DNA from: Eumeta japonica
Taxonomy: Eukaryota > Arthropoda > Insecta > Lepidoptera > Psychidae
Direction of reading: 5' to 3'
Assembly (NCBI GenBank): GCA_005406025.1
Contig: BGZK01001395.1
Span: 96,046-160,045 of the forward strand
DNA: 64,000 nt
Below the pieces are notes generated by a model. That model worked only from the letters and a program-made list of their open reading frames with translations. It made no database searches and was not told the origin of the DNA. Shown here piece by piece: positions 45,831 through 54,899 of this stretch; within the stretch, counting starts at the first letter, position 1, and each line of letters opens with the position of its first letter. The position numbers were made by a program, and so were the translations under genes.

Positions 45831-46119
45831 ATATTTTTCTTTCTCATTTAATCTATAAATATACAGTACGCCCTTCGTAATGTTAATTTTTAAAGTATGC
45901 GAAATGTGTTTACTTATTTCTATGTTAAACTCTATGGCAGTGTTTCTTATGAATAAAATTATATTTATTAGCGATGCAGAAAAATTAATTTGAAATATAA
46001 AGAGAGTCAGAGAAACGTCATGGATGTGTTTTCTGTATAACGTTTCGTGTGCTCTGCTTACCTCTTTTGGGAATGTAGGCGTAATTTCATGTATATATTT
46101 ATAAAAATATTTTTTAGAG

Positions 46120-46186
46120 AACTCGTGATTACTTTGAATTATAGAGGGTTCGAATTATCGCAGGTTTGAATTAACGAGAGTCGACT
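46120..46186 (-). repeat. Pogo/Tigger-like terminal end
   Basis: The inverse of this stretch starts CAGTCGACTCTCGTTAATTC and repeats TCGATAATTCGAA-type words, the style of pogo-group ends (CAGTCGA start). No partner end or transposase was found nearby. Confidence 0.5.
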
Positions 46187-46389
46187 GCATGTTTATTATA
46201 CGTAAAAAAATATGTACCTTGCTTATATCACCCGGGACATTATTACGAATTTTAAAATTCTCCGTCATTAAAATAAGTATTATAGCATAGCACTACATAG
46301 CTATTTACATACATACACATATTTTCGAAATCATTATCCTTCTTTTTGGCTTTGGCGTAGTCGGGTAAACAAATAAACAAGAGACTTAC

Positions 46390-46552
46390 CTTTCTTCACT
46401 TCGTCGCCATTAATATCTGTGGATGGACCAACCCTATTTACCTCTTCAAAATTATGAAAATCCACATCGTCTTTTGACATAAGTTCATGAGATTTCGGTC
46501 TCTCTTTTTTAGAAAAAAATCCCAAAAGAAATGACTGATTTGTTCGTTTCAT
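46390..46552 (-). CDS. Candidate first coding exon (hAT/ZMYM-like start)
   Basis: ATG at 46552-46550 opens 54 codons (MKRTNQSFLLGFFSKKERP to GDEVKK) that end in a consensus splice donor AAAG|GTAAGT (donor bases at 46384-46389). The opening, a basic stretch then FLLGFFSKK, resembles the N-termini of hAT/ZMYM-type proteins; this is pattern memory, not a search result. The Jockey element C lies just upstream, its target duplication ending 2 nt before this ATG. The part continuing after the donor was not found before the mariner at 45.8 kb. It may be a host gene or part of another DNA transposon. Confidence 0.45.
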
Positions 46553-46553
46553 A

Positions 46554-46564
46554 TTTTTAAGAGC
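46554..46564. repeat. Target site duplication, left copy
   Basis: TTTTTAAGAGC, repeated exactly at 51077-51087 on the other side of Jockey copy C. Confidence 0.88.
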
Positions 46565-46983
46565 TTTTTTTTTCACACCCTCGTGCCCGTACGCGTGGGT
46601 AGTGTGGGACTGAAACCCACTAAAAAATTCCCCTTGACGAAAACATAATTGGATCGGCGATGCTGTTAGCTGGTATTCTATTCAGCTTCACCGTATGCGG
46701 CCGGGCAAGACGCGAAGGTGTTGGCGGCGCGTGACTTGTCCTGTGGGGGACTTGGAGATCCCCTTGGCACCGGCAGTCACTGGAACACCAGCACGGGTTG
46801 GGCCCATTTTATTATCCCGACCGAGAGTGGTCCGGAGCGCGGGAGATGACCTATAAAACCAGGTCTAATTTAAAGCTAGAACAAATTAATGACTATTTAA
46901 TTGTCATTTTGTTTATTTAGTTCTCTAAGCCTTTCGACTCGGCTGTGAAATCGTTAGGCGGATCGGTGATGATATTCCGTGGC

Positions 46984-49640
46984 CTACGGATGAAATGATA
47001 AGGGAGGCGCCTTAAGCGACTGCTGCAGAAAGTAGCGGATTGGGTGCGATTCCGCGATGCGAAAACGTTCGGAGGCGTCTTTCATATATTTACGGATAGA
47101 CGGTAAGTCGAGGTCCCTGTGAAGGACTGAGTTTTTAACGCACCAATGTGTATCGGTGGCGGATCTGCAAAATTTATTCTGTAGGACTTGGAGTTTTTTA
47201 AGTGTTTTCGGGGCGGCGTGAGCAAAAACAGGAGACGCGTATGTCAGCACCGTCCTTATACACATTATGTAGAGTGTACGCTTATTGCGTAATGAGAAAT
47301 TGCTATTTCTACCGAGCATGGCCTTAAGGCGTGACTGGTAGAAAATTGCTGTTTTTATAACGCGCTTGATGTGGTCTCGGAAATGGAGATTTCTATCAAG
47401 CATGATGCCTAGATACTTATAAGTGTGTTGCCACGGAATAGGTGCATTGTTAATGCAAAGAGGAGGGGTACCGTGAGCGACCACTACTGGACTCCTACCT
47501 TTTCTGTATATGAATGATATTGCTGCAGATTTCTCGGCATTTACCTCGATCCTCCAGGTTTGAAACAATCGAGCCAGCTCCTCGATGGCCTTCTGGAGGT
47601 GAGGGCAAATGTTTTGTTCCGTCTGACCGCGTAGTTACAAGGCGGTATCGTCTGCGAACAACGCGAGCTGGACGCCTGACGACGAACGCGGTATATCGTT
47701 AGTGTACACGGAGTACAGAAGGGGAGAGAGCGCGGAGCCTTGAGGTACTCCCTCTTATCATTCTTCTGGACGAATGTGTGTTTTCATGTCTAAACACGAA
47801 GTGTCTATCAATTAGAAAGTTGTATGATGAGTATAAGACGATCTGGGACTTTAGGAGATAAAGTTAATGAATAAGACCTGCGTGCCATACTCTGTCAAAG
47901 GCCTTGGCTACATCTAAAAAGACCGCTACGGTCCTTTTCTTTGTTTTAAAACCCTCCGTGATGTATTCGACCAGACGGAGGGCTTGTTGGGGGCAGGAGT
48001 GATTCTGTCTAAATCCGAATTGTTCATTAATAATAAGGCCTTTGCCGTATAGGTACTCGCTTAAACGAGTCTTAAGAATTTTTTCATACATTTTGCCCAG
48101 ACCGCTCAGCAAGCTGATAGGTCTGTAGCTAGCTGGGAGATTACGGGGTTTCCCAGGCTTTGGAATACCGATCACCTCGGCTTCCTTCCAGACGGGAGGG
48201 AAGTAACTATTCTTAAGGCACGCGTTGAATATTGTAACCAGAAGCGATAAAAGGGTTAATGGAAAGCATTTGATAGCTTTGTCACTGATGCCATCAAGGC
48301 CCGGTGCCTTTTTGGCTTTTAAGCCCTTGACGAGTTTTTGAACTTCGTCCAGGGAGACTGGGGAGAGATCGTCTAGTGGATCGAGGGAAGTTCTTTGGCG
48401 GACCTCCTCTTCGATGAGTGAAATGTATTGGGTGTCGTGTGATGGAAGAGTGTGAGAACATTGAAGTTCTATACTGTCCGCGATGCACTCCGCTTTTTCT
48501 TGATCGTCGACCGCGAGGGAGCTATCAGGTATTTTTAAGGGCGGAGTGGGAAGGTACCCTTCTGACTTTAAAGCCTTGGTTACTTTCCAAAAGGCTTTAT
48601 GTGTGCGGGAGATGTCTTCCATGAGGTTGCTCCATTCCTCATTTTTGACTTCGATCATGGGTGCTCTCACACGACGTTGGAGAGCCCGCGCTCTCGACCT
48701 ATTCTCTCTAGAGGGATAAGCGTACGAGAGACGCAAAGCAGCGTTCTTGGCTCTCAACAGTTCAAGAGCATCCGCGGGCAGCTTCCGGCCGTCGACAGAC
48801 GCCGGAACCTCCCGCGAGCACTCCTTGACCACCGTCCTGATGTGGTTGGTGAGAGCCCCTATAGATGAGTCGATTTCGTTGGTCATTTCAATGACGTCCG
48901 GGATGGTAATCAGTGCGGGAGTATCGACTTCCTCAAGCGCGGTTGATACTCTTTTCCAGTCTGTGATTTTTATCATAGGCTTAGGACACCCACCGGTGGA
49001 AGGTCCTAGCCTTAAGAGAACGGAACGGTGGTCTGAGACGAATCGATAAATCGGCTCGATAAAGCCCACGTTAAGTGCAATTTCTTTTGTAATAGCGATA
49101 TCTATAGTGGAGGGCCGCGATATTAAGTCATCTGGATAGTGCGTCGGAGTGAAGAGCGCGACGATATTGAATTTTAATTTTCTCGATAGTTTAGCTAATT
49201 TGTTACCGCCAGGATTAGAAACTGCACATCTCCAATTGGTGTGTTTGCAGTTGAAGTCGCCGAAGAGGATGACGGTATCCCCTAAGGCGAGGAGGGCTTC
49301 AATGTCGCTCCGGAGCAACTTTTGAGGGTGATAAATAGATCGAGACAATGACGAGTGTTCTATGCCCCGTCATTGCAAGTCTACAACCTGTGGCTCTATA
49401 TTAGAAGGGTAGGTAGGTCGTCGGGCAGCATTGCAGCGATCGCTTATAATAAGCAGTACCGCCTAATGGCGTCCTGTCCGTACCGAAACTGTACATATCC
49501 TGCTAGAGTGCAGGATTTAGGCCTATTGGTTTCAGGAGAGTTTCCTGTACCAAAACTATATCGATTCCATACATCTTTGTACACTGACCTTATCCTTATT
49601 ATAAGTTAGTCCGCGCACGTTGAAGGAAGGGACAGTTACA
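46984..49640 (-). pseudogene. Jockey ORF2 (endonuclease + RT), copy C
   Basis: Endonuclease: the N-terminus (NVRGLT, VQETFL-like) at 49360-49640 is frame-shifted. From 49348 a 494-codon open frame gives GDFNCKHTNW and SDHRSVLLRL, both active-site blocks. The same frame continues into RT: KAKKAPGLDGISDKAI, WKEAEVIGIPKPGKP, ASYRPISLLSGLGKM, INEQFGFRQNHSCPQQA and VFLDVAKAFDRVWH (catalytic Asp kept). It stops at 47864. After frameshifts the YTNDIP and [10 protein letters not shown] block (FADD, 47640-47710) follows. From 47568 the thumb and C-terminus run to about 46984 (TYASPVFAHAAPKTLKKLQV). A 3' UTR fills 46574-46980. Confidence 0.92.
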
Positions 49641-49699
49641 TTCTTAGGCTTGAGGCATCAACTGAGCTGGAGGGACACGAGTTGCGTTAGTCATTGATC

Positions 49700-50990
49700 C
49701 TATATGGACTCTAGTCTGTATGAGACGGTGGTATTTAACCAGAACGTATAATTTTCTTGCCCATTTCTGCATGACCGGAAGCCCCTCGCGAACTCAGAGA
49801 TTTCCGAGCTTTTGATGGTGTTTAAGACGGACATCACCGTTTGGATGTCGTCTGCAAATGTACTATTTTCGTTTATATACTGACGTGGGAGCCGGCTCCA
49901 GGTGGACCAACGGTTTGTCTCCCGTGACGGTTCCGGTTCAGCCCTGGGGAGCTGTTTCTTAACCCACGGATTGGAGGAGAGCATAGGCGCGGGGGCAAAC
50001 CTGTCGTCTATGGTTTTAGGTGATTTTTTCACGCCTAGGGCGGGGAAATTTTATGCGTCCTTAGTAGGCAGTGCTTTCTTATTATTGAGCAGCTTTTTGT
50101 CAGTTCTGTTCGTTGGTTTTGATACTACTTTGGGTCCTTTCGGGCATCCTCCGTAGTTTGCGGTAGGTTCCTGCCCGCAGTTAACGCAGACAGGTTTATC
50201 ACCTAAGTCCTTAGAGCGCGAACATTCGTTGGTCCAGTGGGGGACCAAACATTTGACACAGCGCGGCTGCACATGGCAGTTCGCACTCCCGTATCCGTAC
50301 CGCTGGCAGCGGTGACACTAGCTCGGTACTCCTCTCTTGTGTGGAGCCTCCACGCGGATGCCGGAGAGGCTACATACTTTCGAGAGGTTGCGAGAGATGG
50401 CTCTGGCTTCATCAGTCTTGGGTAAGACTGCTAAGACCAGTCCTGTGGTAGACCCGTCTCTGCGGGTTATGCGGTATACCGCGACGACTGGAAAGCCTTG
50501 GTTGACAAGGTCGGATTTTATGTCATCCGTACAGATGTCCTCGGGAACACCACGGATGACCACTTTCAACTTACGCTCTTCCTCAAGAGCGTAGGTGTGA
50601 AATTGGACTTTATTTTCAATCAAATATTTGTTGAGACTGCGAAACGTCTCAACGTCTGGGACTGTTATTTTAATTTTATCCTCAGCGACTCTCATCGCTT
50701 TGGAGTAGTTAATGCGCAGACGCGTACAATCTGCGGAATTTTTTACGAAATTGGATCCTTCGGTAGATAGATGGGTGGGGGTTTGATCTTGGGGGGCGTT
50801 AGGCTTCGACCCGGAATTGTGGAGCCCTGTCGGTCGTGGTCTGGGTTGTTTGGACCGTTGTGGGGCTGTGCGTCATTTGCGTGTGGGCGCCGGTGATGGG
50901 TCTATGTCCATCTCCGGCTGGCCCGCGAGATCATCTTCGCTTTTGAGTGCTTTTGCTGCTCATTTATTTTTCCCTCTACGAGGGTAAATG
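49700..50990 (-). pseudogene. Jockey ORF1 (gag-like), copy C
   Basis: The N-terminal region (about 50990-50700) is Ser/Pro-rich with stops. A PRE_C2HC-like domain is read at 50695-50318: VVIRGVPEDICTDDIKSDL, LVLAVLPKTDEARAI. Zinc knuckles follow at 50320-50150 (RCVKCLVPHWTNECS, PVCVNCGQEPTANYGGCP). A basic C-terminal part ends in SSEISEFARGF near 49800. Such proteins bind the element RNA. Two or more frameshifts are present. Confidence 0.85.
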
Positions 50991-51076
50991 ACTGTTGCTG
51001 GTTTCGGACTCACTGTCCGATCCTACGACTGTGCTGTCGGGCACGTCGTGCCTTCGTCAGACGACGATGAGCTCGC

Positions 51077-51087
51077 TTTTTAAGAGC
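51077..51087. repeat. Target site duplication, right copy
   Basis: TTTTTAAGAGC, identical to 46554-46564. On minus, removing the LINE joins 51088 directly to the exon start at 46552. Confidence 0.88.
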
Positions 51088-51345
51088 GACACTTTTTTTT
51101 TTTTAAATAATGACTGTGCAAAGCAATGCGACTAAACAGACTGCACAACTCAGTTGCGCCGCACTGCACGCAGCTGTGCGGGCGGCGGGGGTCAGTAGCG
51201 CCCTTCCCGCTGCCCGCACAGTGCCGCCGCACCACACGCGCGTAGAGCCGCGAGCGTACTTCGCAACTACTATTCGCTACAAGCGGTGCGGTGCTGTTAA
51301 AATTACATGCATTCTTAAAGAATGGAAGGGGGGCCCCCAAAACAA
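51088..51345 (-). other. CpG-rich leader-like region with hairpin
   Basis: GC-rich block between a TATA box and the LINE insertion. It holds a 16-bp stem with one mismatch (CTGTGCGGGCGGCGGG, 51174-51189; partner 51206-51221). The open frame across it has no known domain. It may be the 5' leader of the exon at 46390-46552. Confidence 0.4.
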
Positions 51346-51355
51346 GCCTTTTATA
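51346..51355 (-). promoter_or_regulatory. Candidate TATA box
   Basis: On minus this reads TATAAAAGGC, a strong TATA match. It lies about 270 bases upstream of the exon ATG once the Jockey element is removed. Start site and activity are inferred, not seen. Confidence 0.4.
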
Positions 51356-51470
51356 CCTATATACATCCAAGCATACCATACAATTACCCCTTTTTTCTTG
51401 ACTCTATATGCCAGCTATAGAATACAATTTACTAAAAAGTTGTTTTTTAAATAATTTATTATTTAATTTA

Positions 51471-51547
51471 TTGCAACAATTATCATTAAATAATACTTAT
51501 AAAACTTTTTTTAAATCGATATTGCAACAATTATTATTAAATAATAC
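51471..51547. repeat. 51-bp tandem direct repeat
   Basis: TTGCAACAATTAT then ATTAAATAATAC occurs at 51471-51496 and 51522-51547 with one difference. AT-rich; no gene. Confidence 0.75.
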
Positions 51548-51702
51548 GTATAATATTACTTATAATAATACATATTAAATAAATATCAAACATTACTAAC
51601 CTCGCGTCAATAAACATATAATGAAAAAAAATGTTTTTTTGTGAATTTATGACTGAATTGTGATGTCACACTTAAAGAAACCCTTGGGCCCCCATATCAC
51701 AG

Positions 51703-52990
51703 TTAGTAACGTTCTGTCCAGACCTCTATCCCCTCCCTAGTGCGTGACGTAATATGTGGACGACCAGCAAGTAGATTCAGCCCTAATTTCGTAATGCGAA
51801 GCCTTGTTCTATTACATAACCTAGGAGCATCTAGATTTTGCATGAGCATTACTGGTACATTTATTTTCAATTGAAGTTTATGTGACGGTACACTCGACAG
51901 TACAAGTGAAGTTAAAAACTCCACAGAATATAAAGTACTTAGTTGTATCCATTGACAAATACTTGTCCTGAAGAGTCCGGTTTAAAGCCTTAATAGCCCT
52001 CTTGTGAGACATTGTACTTTCACCTCACACTAAAAGCTTACGCTCTCGCAGCATCCTACCTAGCGAGCTATTTTTACTGAAATTACATATGGGAAATTCT
52101 TTCTGTGTAAGATTCAATGGTAAATTTAAAACGAAATGTGCCGTACGGCCGTCGCTCAATAGCGTCGCGTCAATATCGGAAAAAGCTACAGCAACTGCTA
52201 TTTTTCTGGTCTTTTCTAACGGACATTAATAATAAGCTGAGCAAAAGCGTTTTTCCGGTTCCTCCAGGTGCGTCGAGAAAGAAGAGTGCACCGTTGTCGA
52301 ATTCAATTTTACTCAAAACTTGACGGAAGACATGATTTTGCTCTGGAAGTAATTCAGTCACTTGATGTTGCAGTACTCTAAAATCATAATCTAACTCTCG
52401 GACAACTTCATTGTTAAAATCATCTCCATTGCCTTGTCGAGGACTTTGCATTCCAAAATCATCTAGCTTTTTTCCAACCAATGAAAAAACCTTGTATTTG
52501 ATTATAATTAGCTATTTGTTGAAGATATGTACATTGAAAGTCATATCTGTGTGCACATGCTGCAGTTGATGTAAAATATCTTTCGCAATGTATTTTTTAT
52601 ACTTATCCCAAAGAGTTTGTGGATTAGAAAGACCAGAAGATGATTAAAGCGTTATGTAAACTTCTCTCTGATTATTATTTGATATTCGACATTGTACGGA
52701 TTCCTCCATAGTTTCATCCTAATGATTAACATTTTCTAACAGTCGTCGAGCTTCACATGCTTTTCTGTAAGTCTGACATTCTTGACCATTGACAATTTTA
52801 AGTTCTATCAAGCTAGTTGGATCTCGAACATGATATAATAACATACGCAGACAAAAGCATATGAAATTTGTAACATGTACCGTGTAGACACGACCAAGAG
52901 CGTCCGATGCTTTAACCCCTGGTTGATTTTCAACACGACACCTTGAACACGACGATGTCATTCTTTTTACGAGGTATTCCACTTATAATA
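51703..52990 (-). pseudogene. Helitron helicase domain
   Basis: The PIF1-like helicase would unwind DNA during rolling-circle transfer. Seen: the linker region FICFCLRMLLYHVRDPTS and YRKACEARRLLEN (52719-52982), the Walker A FLDAPGGTGKTLLLSL (52170-52481), and the C-terminal INVPVMLMQNLDAPRLCNRT (51703-51924). The interior between 51925 and 52170 is reduced, so Walker B and later motifs are mostly lost. Stops and shifts throughout. Confidence 0.9.
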
Positions 52991-53119
52991 ACGGGTAATC
53001 TCAGAGTACAGTAATTTCCTTGCTAAAGGATTGTTCTGACAAAGCTGGAAAAATGCAGTCAGTGTGGTCTTAGGAGGAGATAAAAGCCTTTCTTGAAAGG
53101 TGTTCTCATTAAAAAAAAC

Positions 53120-54000
53120 TTATTGTCCGTTTTCTAAATGCACTGCGAGACGTGTAGGATATCTTTCATGTAATGGAAAGCCAAGCAGCCGCCAAGCTGC
53201 TTCATTGCTACTGACATATCTTCCTGCTTGATAAGTTTGTACTTCATTTTGGAGCTGGACCTTCATTACGCAGATTGAAGATCGCCTGATCACTTCCCTT
53301 ATTGATATACTTGAAAATATATTACAGTACGTACAGCACGTACAGAATTGCAAGTTTCAACATTAATGTGGGCATTAAATAATTTACACAGAATCGGCGA
53401 ATAGGGCATAAGCCAGCTATTATCGAAACTTTTGATTACTCCACTGCGAGTCTGAATGTCAACTTTTTTACCACCATCTTCAGGCGCCCTTCATCTATAC
53501 AACGGATATTATTATTGTGTACTGTTTCTCTAATAATTTCTCGAGGATCCTTTTTTGTACACTTGCCATTTTTCATGCAAGGTGATTCTGGATTGCGAGT
53601 ACCACAGGGACCGTGAATCATTTTTTTAATAACCGTGTCGTACAGATGTTTATCTTCTCGTGGATCTGGAATTTCACCACTAATTATGCTGTCGATTTGA
53701 TTGGGTAGTAACTTCTCTTTTAGCCAAATTAAAATGTGCACATGTAGTAGACTTCGTTTCTGCCATTCAATGGAGTACGTATGGCATCGGATTTCACAAC
53801 ATTAATTAACTTTTGAACCTTTAAATAAAATACGCAGGCAACTATGTCATGTCGATTAGTGGCTTTTTGCCCAGACATAAGCTCTTGAGTTATATCCGGC
53901 GACGAAGGATTATAGGTAAATGTTACGAACAGGTCAACACCTTCCGTAAATTCGTACATAAGTAAAAGCATCTTGAGCGTACTCATGGAGTTAACGAGGA
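53120..54000 (-). pseudogene. Helitron Rep (HUH/Y2) domain
   Basis: The Rep nuclease cuts one strand and stays bound through Tyr. Order on minus: DLFVTFTYNPSSPDI and RHDIVACVFYLKVQKL (53729-53986). After a frame change comes WQKRSLLHVHILIWLKE near 53760, where HVH is the metal-binding pair. Then IISGEIPDPREDKHLYD, MIHGPCGTRNPESPCM and GKCTKKDPREII (53436-53741). Near 53310 a frame gives YIFKYINKGSDQAIF with both candidate Tyr, followed by YQAGRYVSSNEAAWRLLGFP. Catalytic residues survive but in different frames. Confidence 0.9.
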
Positions 54001-54576
54001 CTATTTACAAAAGTAGACGGCAAAATAACCAATTTTCCTGTCATTAGGTCTAATATTATTATTTGCACTAATCGAATTTCGCAGATGAATGTAATTTTCA
54101 GCTCATAATTTTGTCTGGTTTATAGAAATGTAATGAAGACGTTCGCTCTTAACTTTAATATATATATCTACCAAGAATTGATGAAAAAGTTGCCTTGCCA
54201 GCGGAAGAAGGTTAAAGTCGTGCTCTCGAAGCATCATGTGATATGCATAAAAGTCCATACAGGAAACTTTTCTATTAGAAACTGGTTGTCTTGTTGTTGG
54301 ATTAACAACTGGTATATTGAAATGATATCCTGGCTGACCTTTACTGAAAATTAGTGGATACTGCTAAGTATCATAAAATTTTTGAGTATCGCCTACGCGC
54401 TTTAGCATATTATCATGTGCCCGTAACACCATGTCTCGTGGAGAGCATGGAGCACCAGTAACCAAAACGGCAACTTCATTGACCATCATGAACACCTTTC
54501 ATGTTTGCCACGTGGAGTCCGATCAGTATGAATGACAACTTTGTATTTATCTGAAGGCGAGTTTTCTATCGCACTT

Positions 54577-54850
54577 TTAAAAATATTCACCAATAAATTG
54601 AAACTGTGTAACATTCGTTAGATTTTCAATACTTGTATCTCTTTCAACTCCTTCAATATACTGACCACGACGGCTTACTTCATTTTGTTCATCACCTATA
54701 AAATACACCTGCAAAAATGTATGCTGTTCATTAGCCTCTGGAAGAAGTGATCTAATTTGATGACATATCTGCCCTTGTACAGTAAAAGTTGGTAAAAATC
54801 CAAGCATTACTATTACTTTATCCGCTCGTTTGAAAGCAAGAGTTATACTT
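54577..54850 (-). pseudogene. Helitron N-terminal region
   Basis: PTFTVQGQICHQIRSLLPEA and HTFLQVYFIGDEQNEVSRR are the conserved part ahead of the Rep domain. The 150-codon open frame that contains it continues into the neighbouring R1-clade LINE tail, so that frame is a chimera of two elements. Confidence 0.85.
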
Positions 54851-54899
54851 TTTAATTTTGTGTAGCAGCAGCAGCAGCAAATGTGCTGATGGTGTTCCA

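Larger units (their letters stand above)
46565..51076 (-). mobile_element. Jockey-clade LINE, copy C (full length)
   Basis: A 4.5-kb element on minus, complete from 5' end (51076) to a poly(A) tail (T run 46565-46573), flanked by an exact 11-bp duplication TTTTTAAGAGC. ORF1 (gag) and ORF2 (endonuclease, RT) are in the usual order. Length and layout are those of Jockey-clade LINEs. Only a few frameshifts and stops interrupt it, so it is younger than copies A and B but still dead. Confidence 0.93.
51703..54850 (-). mobile_element. Helitron remnant
   Basis: A rolling-circle transposon coding region on minus, broken into frames but in the correct order: N-terminal region (54577-54850), HUH/Y2 Rep (about 53120-54000), PIF1-type helicase (51703-52990). 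The 5' and 3' ends (TC start, hairpin and CTRR end) were not found. The upstream side is cut off where the R1-clade LINE begins at 54862. Confidence 0.92.

Noticed and set aside
48294..49049. Plus and minus ORFs overlapping the Jockey ORF2
   Set aside because: They are shadows of the 494-codon ORF2 frame in other phases.
46390..54850. A Helitron that captured the 46.4-kb exon
   Set aside because: The exon lies on the same strand downstream of the helicase, but no Helitron 3' terminus was found beyond it, so capture cannot be supported.
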